From NCBI GenBank assembly GCA_016839025.1, contig JADLKK010000004.1, positions 1 through 64,000 of the forward strand: a DNA stretch of 64,000 nucleotides, read 5' to 3'. The notes below the pieces were generated by a model. The model ran no database searches. It was not told the origin of the DNA and worked only from the letters and a program-made list of their open reading frames with translations. Both the position numbers and the translations under genes were made by a program. Origin of the DNA: Proteiniphilum sp. GTDB taxonomy: Bacteria; Bacteroidota; Bacteroidia; Bacteroidales; Dysgonomonadaceae. Shown here in pieces: positions 57,052 through 64,000 of this stretch; the stretch's first letter is position 1; each line of letters starts with the position of its first letter.

Positions 57052-58524
57052 ATGAAGCCGATCTTTCTCCTTCTGGTGATTGCCCTCTACTTCGCGTTGC
57101 TGATGCTGATCTCCTGGCTTACCGGCAGAAAGGGAGCCGGCAACGATGCCTTCTTCCGGGCCAACAAGTCATCCAAATGGTATGTGGTGGCAGTGGCGAT
57201 GATCGGCACCTCCATCTCGGGTGTCACTTTTGTCTCAGTACCTGGTATGGTGCGCAACCTTGACATGACCTATATGCAGATGGTGCTGGGTTTTTTCTTC
57301 GGTTACCTGGTGATCGCCTATGTACTGCTACCGCTTTACTACCGGCTCAACCTCACCACCATTTACGGCTACTTGGATCAGCGTTACGGAACTCGTTCCT
57401 ACAAGACCGGTGCCTGGTTCTTCCTGCTATCCAAGCTTGTGGGTGCTGCTGCCCGACTCTATCTGGTGGCTTTTATCCTGCAGTCGCTGGTCTTCGAAAG
57501 ATGGGGAGTGCCCTTTGTGGTGACGGTGACCGGCATCATCCTGATCATCTGGCTCTACAGCCACAAGAGCGGCATCAAGACAATCATCTGGACTGACTGG
57601 CTGCAGACATTGCTTTTTATCACAGCACTGTTGCTGATTATCTGGCAGCTCTCCTCGCAAATGGGTATGAACATTGCAGAGGTGGCAGCCACCATCAGGG
57701 AAAGCCGTCACTTCCGTATCTTTGTCTTTGATGACTGGCATAGCACACAGCATTTCTTCAAACAGTTTTTCAGTGGCATGTTCATCACCATCGTGATGAC
57801 CGGACTCGATCAGGACCAGATGCAGAAGAACCTGACCATCCGTACCCTCAGGGATGCACAGAAAAACGTGGTCTCCTATGGAATGGCCTTTGCCCCGATC
57901 AACTTTCTCTTTCTTTGTCTGGGAGTGCTGTTGTTGGCCTATGCCGGATCGAAAGGCATTCATCTGCCGGAGGTATCCGACAACATCCTGCCGCTGATCG
58001 CCAGTGAACATTTGGGGACAGCGGTGCTGGGCATCTTCGTGGTGGGCATCGTGGCTGCCGCCTTCTCCAGCGCTGACTCGGCACTGACGGCCCTCACCAC
58101 CTCCTTCTGTGTTGATATCCTGGGTATGCGGGTCATCGCACGAAACAAGGAACAGGAGAAACGGGAGGTGGAGATCAGGAGGCGTGTGCACCTGGGCATC
58201 AGTGTCGTTTTCGTGCTGATCATCCTGCTGATCGAGGCGATAGGCTCCGACAGCATCATCAACGCCATCTACAAGCTGGCATCCTACACCTACGGTCCCC
58301 TGCTGGGTCTCTACGTGGCTGGTCTCTATACAAAACTGAATCCGGCAGACAGCTCTGTTCCCTATGTGGCAATCGCCGCCCCCCTGCTCTGTTTCCTGAT
58401 CGAGCTGGCCATGAAGCAGCTGTATGGCTACCAGGTGGGCTACGAACTGCTGCTCCTGAACGGATTGCTCACCCTGCTGGGGCTTTGGATTATCTCACTG
58501 AAAAACAGAACCAAACCTGCATAG
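57052..58524 (+). CDS. Sodium:solute symporter family protein
   Basis: The 490-residue protein has thirteen or so membrane segments and the SSS-family features: early ANKSSKWYVVAVAMIGTSISGVTFVSVPG, TGLDQDQMQKNLTIR and the late SADSALTALTTSFCVDI. Solutes of relatives include sugars, amino acids, vitamins and sialic acid, and the sequence does not decide among them. The gene begins 11 bases after the HAD gene and ends three bases before engB, so the three are probably one operon. Confidence 0.92.
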   Translation: MKPIFLLLVIALYFALLMLISWLTGRKGAGNDAFFRANKSSKWYVVAVAMIGTSISGVTFVSVPGMVRNLDMTYMQMVLGFFFGYLVIAYVLLPLYYRLNLTTIYGYLDQRYGTRSYKTGAWFFLLSKLVGAAARLYLVAFILQSLVFERWGVPFVVTVTGIILIIWLYSHKSGIKTIIWTDWLQTLLFITALLLIIWQLSSQMGMNIAEVAATIRESRHFRIFVFDDWHSTQHFFKQFFSGMFITIVMTGLDQDQMQKNLTIRTLRDAQKNVVSYGMAFAPINFLFLCLGVLLLAYAGSKGIHLPEVSDNILPLIASEHLGTAVLGIFVVGIVAAAFSSADSALTALTTSFCVDILGMRVIARNKEQEKREVEIRRRVHLGISVVFVLIILLIEAIGSDSIINAIYKLASYTYGPLLGLYVAGLYTKLNPADSSVPYVAIAAPLLCFLIELAMKQLYGYQVGYELLLLNGLLTLLGLWIISLKNRTKPA

Positions 58525-58527
58525 ACA

Positions 58528-59124
58528 ATGAACATACAGACCGCAGAATTTATCATCAGCAATACCGATCACCGGAAGTGTCCACAGGACGGGAAACCGG
58601 AATATGCCTTTATCGGTCGCTCCAACGTGGGAAAATCCTCCCTGATCAACATGCTTACCAACCGCAAGGGATTGGCGATGACCTCATCCACACCTGGCAA
58701 GACGTTGCTGATCAACCATTTCCTGATCAACGGGGAGTGGTATCTGGTGGATCTGCCGGGCTACGGCTATGCGCGCCGCGGCAAAGAAGGAAGGGAGAAG
58801 ATCCGGGTAATCATCGAAGAGTATATCCTGGAGCGGGAGGTGATGAGCAACCTCTTCGTACTGATTGATTCACGGCATGAGCCGCAGAAGATCGATCTGG
58901 AGTTCATGGAGTGGCTGGGTGAAAACGGTATTCCCTTTGCCATTGTTTTCACCAAGGGTGACAAGCAGGGCAGCGGAAAACTACAGATGAACGTAAATAC
59001 CTACAGGGAGAAACTGCTGGAGGGCTGGGAGGAATTGCCCCCCATCTTTGTCACCTCTTCGGAAAAAGGGCAGGGCAGGGAAGAGCTGTTGGATTATATT
59101 GAGCAGATCAACCGCTCACTTTGA
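58528..59124 (+). CDS. engB: Ribosome biogenesis GTPase EngB (YsxC/YihA)
   Basis: EngB is an essential small GTPase for assembly of the large ribosomal subunit. The 198-residue length is standard, and the G motifs are in order: GRSNVGKSS (G1), TSSTPGKT (G2), DLPGYG (G3), TKGDKQG (G4) and TSSEKGQG (G5). Confidence 0.96.
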   Translation: MNIQTAEFIISNTDHRKCPQDGKPEYAFIGRSNVGKSSLINMLTNRKGLAMTSSTPGKTLLINHFLINGEWYLVDLPGYGYARRGKEGREKIRVIIEEYILEREVMSNLFVLIDSRHEPQKIDLEFMEWLGENGIPFAIVFTKGDKQGSGKLQMNVNTYREKLLEGWEELPPIFVTSSEKGQGREELLDYIEQINRSL

Positions 59125-59159
59125 GAGACACAACGCTCATTCTGGGGAACAATAATCAC

Positions 59160-60020
59160 CTAGCGTACGATTCCGCCGGCGATGTCGAGTAGTTCATTGG
59201 TGATGGATTGCTGGCGCAACTTGTTGTATTCAAGCTTCAACTCATCAATCAGGTTGTCGGCATTGTCGTTGGCGATCTGCATGGCCGTCATGCGGGCTGC
59301 ATGCTCGGAGGTGACAGAATCGATATGTGCGGTAAACAGCTTCAGCTGGATCACCTTGGGCAACAACTGCTCCAGAAGAGCAATCCGGTCTGGCTCTACA
59401 ATGTAATCGTTCGTCAGATGAGTCTCAACCTCCGTTGGCAGCCTTACAGGCAGAAAGATCTCCTCTCTTACTTCCTGTGCTCCCTTGCTGATGAAGTGGT
59501 GATAGATCAGCTCTACACGGTCAATTTTTTTCGTTGCAAACAGATGCATCAACTCCTTTGCAATCAACTGTGTGGCATGATATGAGGGCTTGCTGCTAAT
59601 GGCTTCATAGTCTCCCGCCGGCATCATTCCCATCTTTTGTGCCGCCTTGGCTGCCTTACCACCGATGGGGTAGATCAGGATGTTCTCTTTCCCCAGAGAG
59701 AGGTACCTCTCCACAACCGATGCCAGCCGGTTGGCAATGTTGTGATTGAAACGGCCTGCCAGTCCCGTGCTGGAGGAGAATGCCACGATGGCTACCCGAC
59801 TGGTTTCACGCTCCTGGGTAAAGGGTGACCGGAACTCCTCTTCTCCCCGAAGCAGATGGTACAACAGATGACTCAGCTTCTGTTCATAAGGGAAGAGTGT
59901 CTGGATGAGCTGTTGTGTTTTCAGCAGCTTGGCAGACGAAACCATCATCATGGCGGTGGTGATCTTCCGTGTGGAGCGGACCGATTGTAACCTGCTTTTT
60001 ATTTCCTTGAGTTGAGCCAT
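59160..60020 (-). CDS. atpG: ATP synthase gamma subunit
   Basis: The gamma subunit is the central rotor shaft of F1. The 286-residue protein shows the conserved N-terminal coiled coil (AQLKEIKSRLQSVRSTRKITTAMMMVSSAKL) and the C-terminal helix (ARMTAMQIANDNADNLIDELKLEYNKLRQQSIT) that pass through the alpha-beta ring. It is the last gene of the visible operon and starts six bases after the atpA stop. Confidence 0.96.
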   Translation of the reverse strand: MAQLKEIKSRLQSVRSTRKITTAMMMVSSAKLLKTQQLIQTLFPYEQKLSHLLYHLLRGEEEFRSPFTQERETSRVAIVAFSSSTGLAGRFNHNIANRLASVVERYLSLGKENILIYPIGGKAAKAAQKMGMMPAGDYEAISSKPSYHATQLIAKELMHLFATKKIDRVELIYHHFISKGAQEVREEIFLPVRLPTEVETHLTNDYIVEPDRIALLEQLLPKVIQLKLFTAHIDSVTSEHAARMTAMQIANDNADNLIDELKLEYNKLRQQSITNELLDIAGGIVR

Positions 60021-60026
60021 TGCTGT

Positions 60027-61616
60027 TTAAGATTGCATCGATTCGATGGTCTCTGCTGCCACCTGCTCGATGATTTTGCCAGTTGCCTCGTTCATGATAC
60101 CCTGCTTCAACTGGTCAAGTAGATCGCTGCGGTATTTCAGCTCCAGGGTAGCAAGAAACTCCCGCTCGAAAAGAGCCACCCGTTCCAGTGGTATCTTTTT
60201 GAGTAGTCCATGTGTACCACAGTAGAGAACGGCAATCTGGTGTTCCACACTCATGGGCGTGTGTACCGGTTGGATCAGTAGCTGCTCATTCTTCTGTCCC
60301 TTGTCGATGGTCATCATGGTGACCGCATCCATGTCACCGCCAAATTTGGTGAAGGCCGCCAGTTCCTGGTACTGCGCCTGGTCGATCTTCAGTGAACCGG
60401 CCACCTTTTTCATTGCCTTTACCTGCGCATTTCCTCCCACCCGGGAGACGGAGATGCCGACATTGATGGCGGGACGTATTCCCTTGTTGTAGAGATCGGC
60501 TTCCAGGAAAATCTGACCATCAGTGATGGAGATCACGTTGGTGGGGATATAGGCTGAGACATCACCTGCCTGCGTCTCGATGATGGGCAGGGCAGTGAGT
60601 GAGCCTCCTCCCTTCACCCTGCCCAGCAGGCACTCCGGCAGGTCGTTCATATGCGCTGCTACATCCTGCTGTGAGATAATGCTGGCGGCACGTTCCAGCA
60701 AGCGTGAATGAAGGTAGAAGATGTCACCCGGATAGGCTTCGCGACCCGAGGGGCGACGCAGGATCAGCGACACCTCCCTGTAGGCTACCGCCTGCTTGGA
60801 GAGATCGTCGTAAACCACCAGGGCGTGGCGGCCCGTGTCACGGAAATATTCACCGAGGGCTGCTCCGGCAAAGGGAGCGATGTAACGAAGAGCGGCAGAA
60901 TCGGAACCGCTTGCGGCAATCACCGTGGTATAATCCATCGCTCCGTGGTCGGTAAGGGTCTTTACCAGTGAGGCTACGGTAGATCCTTTCTGACCTACGG
61001 CCACATAGATGCAATAGACCGGATCACCCTCCTCATAGTTTTTCCGCTGATTCAGGATGGTGTCGATGGCGATGCTCGACTTACCCGTCTGGCGGTCCCC
61101 GATGATCAGTTCCCGCTGTCCCCGACCGATGGGAATCATTGCATCCACAGCCTTGATGCCGGTCTGCAGCGGTTTGTTCACCGGCTGACGGAAGATGACA
61201 CCGGGAGCTTTTCGTTCCAGGGGCATCTCCAGGAGTTCACCCTTCACAGCTCCCTTCCCGTCGATCGGCTCGCCGGTAGGAGCAATTACCCTTCCCAGCA
61301 ATCCTTCCCCCACGCGTATGGAAGCGACATGACCGGTACGCTTCACCACGAAGCCCTCTTTCACCTCGCTGGTGGCACCCAGCAGGATGGCACCTACGTT
61401 GTCCTCCTCGAGGTTCATCACGATGGCCTGCATGCCGTTGTCGAACAGCAACAACTCGTTCGACTCAGCGTTACGTAGTCCGTAGATGCGCACTACGCCA
61501 TCGCTGACGCTGATCACCACCCCCGTTTCGTCGTATTTGACATCGGTATCGAGCCCTTCGAGCTGCATGCGCAGGATATCGGATACCTCACTTATTTTGA
61601 TTTCGTTGTTAGCCAT
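60027..61616 (-). CDS. atpA: ATP synthase alpha subunit
   Basis: The alpha subunit holds the non-catalytic nucleotide sites of F1. From ATG 61614-61616 (a GTG two codons upstream is less likely) it has 529 residues, slightly longer than the E. coli protein. The Walker A motif GDRQTGKS is at 173-180, and the [30 protein letters not shown] and [11 protein letters not shown] blocks are intact. It starts eight bases after atpH. Confidence 0.97.
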   Translation of the reverse strand: MANNEIKISEVSDILRMQLEGLDTDVKYDETGVVISVSDGVVRIYGLRNAESNELLLFDNGMQAIVMNLEEDNVGAILLGATSEVKEGFVVKRTGHVASIRVGEGLLGRVIAPTGEPIDGKGAVKGELLEMPLERKAPGVIFRQPVNKPLQTGIKAVDAMIPIGRGQRELIIGDRQTGKSSIAIDTILNQRKNYEEGDPVYCIYVAVGQKGSTVASLVKTLTDHGAMDYTTVIAASGSDSAALRYIAPFAGAALGEYFRDTGRHALVVYDDLSKQAVAYREVSLILRRPSGREAYPGDIFYLHSRLLERAASIISQQDVAAHMNDLPECLLGRVKGGGSLTALPIIETQAGDVSAYIPTNVISITDGQIFLEADLYNKGIRPAINVGISVSRVGGNAQVKAMKKVAGSLKIDQAQYQELAAFTKFGGDMDAVTMMTIDKGQKNEQLLIQPVHTPMSVEHQIAVLYCGTHGLLKKIPLERVALFEREFLATLELKYRSDLLDQLKQGIMNEATGKIIEQVAAETIESMQS

Positions 61617-61624
61617 GATCACTT

Positions 61625-62194
61625 TTATTGTTTCATCTTGTTTCCAATGCTGGCGTCCAGAATTCTGAAATGGTTCCTGATGCGGTACAGTTCGCCCCTA
61701 ACACTCGCATCCCAGCGGGTATCGTCAAGGTAAAGGATGAATCCTCCAATGATGCCGGGATCTACCATCGGTTCCACCTCCAGCTCTCCTCCGACGATTT
61801 CGCGTATTCGTCCGATGAATCGTTTCTCTGTCTCCTCATCGATGGGTACTGCCGTGATCAGCTTACCATACCGGATCTCAAACCGGTCACGATAGAGTTC
61901 CGTAAACCGCAGTGCGATGTAATGCATCAGCTCCTCCCGTTCGTTCTCCATAATCAGTCGGATCATTCGTTCCAGTGAAGGGGGGAGATCACCTCCGCAC
62001 GCCGTACGCAAAATAGCGAGCTTGTTATCCTTTGTATTGGTCGTTCCGGAAAGGGCACGGCGCAGGGAAGGCACCTCCGTGTACATGGCGGCAAGCGTTT
62101 TCATACGCAGATAGACCTGTTGCTGTTCTCCCGCAGCCGTAGCATGCTCCAACAGCGCTTTGGCATAACGAGAGGAGATGAGACCCGTGTTCAT
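61625..62194 (-). CDS. atpH: ATP synthase delta subunit
   Basis: The 189-residue delta (OSCP-like) subunit ties F1 to the peripheral stalk. Typical features are the N-terminal [13 protein letters not shown] and the C-terminal [30 protein letters not shown]. It overlaps no neighbour and lies five bases after atpF. Confidence 0.94.
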   Translation of the reverse strand: MNTGLISSRYAKALLEHATAAGEQQQVYLRMKTLAAMYTEVPSLRRALSGTTNTKDNKLAILRTACGGDLPPSLERMIRLIMENEREELMHYIALRFTELYRDRFEIRYGKLITAVPIDEETEKRFIGRIREIVGGELEVEPMVDPGIIGGFILYLDDTRWDASVRGELYRIRNHFRILDASIGNKMKQ

Positions 62195-62199
62195 CGTTG

Positions 62200-62700
62200 T
62201 CAGGATTTGGAGATATCTACTTCATCCAGCAGGCGGTCAATCATCTTCGTTTGCTCCTGTTCATTGCCCAGTCGCTCACGCAGAATTCGCTCCGCCAGCT
62301 GTACCGATAACGTGGAGACCTCACGGCGGATGCTGCGGAGTGCTTCTTCCTTTTCGGCATCGATTTTTCTGCGGGCTGCCTCCATCATTTTTTCCGATTC
62401 GGTGGTGGCTCCCGTACGTGCCTCTTCTATGATCTGCTCCTTCAGCCGGGTGGCTTCACTGAGGATGGCACGCTGTTCCTTGCGTGCCTCTGCCAGCATC
62501 CGTTCGCTGGTCTCTACCACCTTGCCCAGTTCCTCCTGGGCTTCGCGGGCGGCCTGAAGCGATGCTTCAATGTAGTTCTGCCTTTTTTCAACCGATTTCA
62601 AGATCACCGGAAACCCATATCTGACCAACACGACAAGGACGATCCCGAAAGAGATCATCATCCAGAAGAGCAGACCCGGTTCGGGTGTCAATAACGACAT
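62200..62700 (-). CDS. atpF: ATP synthase b subunit
   Basis: The 166-residue b subunit is the peripheral stalk: one membrane segment near the N-terminus (about 8-26, LLFWMMISFGIVLVVLVRYGF) and a long charged helix rich in Glu, Arg and Ala. Length is normal for a homodimeric b. It begins 11 bases after atpE. Confidence 0.95.
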   Translation of the reverse strand: MSLLTPEPGLLFWMMISFGIVLVVLVRYGFPVILKSVEKRQNYIEASLQAAREAQEELGKVVETSERMLAEARKEQRAILSEATRLKEQIIEEARTGATTESEKMMEAARRKIDAEKEEALRSIRREVSTLSVQLAERILRERLGNEQEQTKMIDRLLDEVDISKS

Positions 62701-62711
62701 ATCGGTTCAGA

Positions 62712-62960
62712 TTAAAGGATGAAACCACACACTACGATGGCAAACAGTGCCACCCCTTCTATCAGGGCAGCGGAGATGATCATGGTGGTGCGGATGTCTG
62801 AGGCCGACTCCGGTTGGCGGGCGATGCCCTCGAGAGCCGACTGTCCGATCCTGCCAATGCCAAAGGCAGCCCCCAATACGGTCACTCCAATGGCCATTGC
62901 CAATCCCAACGTGCTCAACGCTTCGTGCTGTATCTGCAGCATCACTGATAATAGTTCCAT
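62712..62960 (-). CDS. atpE: ATP synthase c subunit
   Basis: The 82-residue proteolipid has two membrane helices joined by the polar loop ARQPES. The ion-carrying carboxylate is Glu68 in ALIEGVALF. The residue after it is glycine, not serine or threonine, and I do not see the full Gln/Glu/Ser set of sodium-type rings, which favours proton coupling (inference). It starts 47 bases after atpB. Confidence 0.95.
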   Translation of the reverse strand: MELLSVMLQIQHEALSTLGLAMAIGVTVLGAAFGIGRIGQSALEGIARQPESASDIRTTMIISAALIEGVALFAIVVCGFIL

Positions 62961-63007
62961 ACGATTTGTTTACTTGTTTAATGGTTGTTATCTATTTGGT
63001 AATGATT

Positions 63008-64000
63008 TCATTGTGCTTGTATCTGTTCTCCCTTGTCTGCCGGAATATGCCCTCCGCTGCCGGTGACATGTGGCTCTATCCGTGCCAGTCCGATGAAAAC
63101 GGCCGAGAGCAGTGTGAAGACATAGGCCTGGATAAATGCCACCAGCAGCTCTACAAAATTGATGAACACGGAGAAGAGCACCGATGCTGCTGTCATGGAG
63201 GCGTTAATGGCACTGCCCAGGCTCACCGAGACGAAAACCAGCGAGGTGAGTCCCAGCACAATGGCATGTCCGGCCATGATGTTGGCAAAGAGACGGATCA
63301 TCAGGGCAAAGGGCTTGGTAAAGAGTCCCACCACCTCGATTACCGGCATCAGTGGAAAGGGAATCTTAAGCCAGAGCGGCACATCGGGCCAGAAAATCTC
63401 CCGGTAATATTCTCTCGTCCCGGTGAAGTTCACCACCAGAAACGTGGTGGCTGCCAGCACCAGGGTGACGGCGATGTTGCCGGTCACATTGGCTCCCCCC
63501 GGAAAGAGGGGGATCAGCCCCAACAGGTTGTTGATCAGGATGAAGAAGAAAAGAGTCAGCAGATAGGGGGAGTAGCGTGCGTAATCTTTCCCTACAGAAG
63601 GTTTTACCAGTTCATTTTCAATCATGACCGCTGCCATTTCCACTATACCGGCAAACCCTTTCTTCGGTTTCAGCGGATCACGACTGATGCTGCGGGCCGC
63701 ACCGGTCACCAGCAGGATTAGCAGCAGCGAGCTGAACAACAGCGAAGCAGCATTCCGGGTGAGGGAGAGATCCATGGGGCGTAGGTAGCTCCCGTCGGGC
63801 ATGGCCTCAACGATCTTGCCTGCATACCTGCCATCGGCCGCAATCAGGAAGCCGCGATCACTCATCTCACTCTGATGCAGCCGTGAGGAGAGAAAGATGT
63901 GCCATCCGCTTTGCTTGCTGTGAAGGATCACCGGAAGAGGTAAGGAAATCACTTTCTCACCGTTTCCTGTGATGTGCCACTCGTAGCTGTCGGCCAGGTG
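63008..64000 (-). CDS. atpB: ATP synthase a subunit, 5' end outside the window
   Basis: The visible 330 residues include the conserved helices with FALMIRLFANIMAGHAIVLGL (essential arginine) and VFINFVELLVAFIQAYVFTLL. The reading frame stays open to the window edge (residues HLADSYEWHITGNGEK precede an apparent internal GTG), so the gene is cut here. The long N-terminal periplasmic extension (DRGFLIAADGRYAGKI) is typical of Bacteroidetes AtpB. atpD and atpC probably lie beyond the edge. Confidence 0.93.
   Translation of the reverse strand, partial: HLADSYEWHITGNGEKVISLPLPVILHSKQSGWHIFLSSRLHQSEMSDRGFLIAADGRYAGKIVEAMPDGSYLRPMDLSLTRNAASLLFSSLLLILLVTGAARSISRDPLKPKKGFAGIVEMAAVMIENELVKPSVGKDYARYSPYLLTLFFFILINNLLGLIPLFPGGANVTGNIAVTLVLAATTFLVVNFTGTREYYREIFWPDVPLWLKIPFPLMPVIEVVGLFTKPFALMIRLFANIMAGHAIVLGLTSLVFVSVSLGSAINASMTAASVLFSVFINFVELLVAFIQAYVFTLLSAVFIGLARIEPHVTGSGGHIPADKGEQIQAQ

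Overview
The window reads as chromosomal DNA of an anaerobic Bacteroidota, order Bacteroidales, plausibly near Dysgonomonadaceae or Porphyromonadaceae (family-level placement is inference). Supporting signs are promoters of the Bacteroidetes type (TTTG, about 19 bases, TAnnTTTG), weak or absent Shine-Dalgarno sequences, the Bacteroidetes form of RNA polymerase omega, a BamD lipoprotein, DUF5686, DUF4293, DUF3316, DUF4919 and DUF1460 proteins, a CarboxypepD_reg TonB-dependent receptor and an atpB-E-F-H-A-G gene order. I see no insertion sequence, prophage, CRISPR array or rRNA. Most of the window is core housekeeping.
Layout. 1-11.4 kb, nearly all minus strand: DUF4919 protein, fabD, an acyl-CoA ligase with an XRE-cupin regulator, zupT overlapping an inositol monophosphatase, an S9 peptidase, ispE and DUF5686. 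11.5-16.9 kb, plus strand: a Crp-type regulator behind a palindromic operator, a GH3-family protein, bamD, omega, DUF4293 and an MFS transporter. 16.9-26.2 kb: an M48 lipoprotein peptidase, parC behind a consensus promoter, DUF3316, a MalY/PatB lyase, slyD, aroC, a small secreted protein broken by a frameshift, and DUF1460. 26.2-29.4 kb, minus: MgtC, CapA and an S41 protease. 29.5-36.75 kb, plus: VanZ, DUF4870, an FtsE-like ATPase, pyrG, yidC, an acidic small protein, an OmpA lipoprotein and free-methionine-sulfoxide reductase.
36.75-37.15 kb is an RNA locus. A consensus promoter, a leader carrying a degenerate tRNA-like copy, a tRNA-Gly(GCC) whose acceptor stem does not close, and a perfect 14-bp terminator hairpin follow one another. 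37.15-48 kb: a TonB-dependent receptor, a GHL10 glycosidase, a Fur-family regulator, purA, a YugP-type peptidase, a TIGR01777 oxidoreductase, a second Crp-type regulator, a deleted VOC pseudogene behind a PerR-like palindrome, an intact VOC gene and an aldo/keto reductase. 48-59.1 kb: a tricorn-type protease, an iron alcohol dehydrogenase divergent from a GNAT-ovoA pair (ovothiol synthesis), a lipid kinase, a HAD phosphatase, a sodium:solute symporter and engB. 59.1-64 kb, minus: F-type ATP synthase genes gamma, alpha, delta, b, c and a, the last cut by the window edge.
The points most worth following are the tRNA-Gly locus, the two look-alike palindromic promoters, the +1 frameshift at CCCC, the heptamer array at 1775-1823, and ovoA in an apparent anaerobe. 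I found no clear multi-gene system of unknown type.
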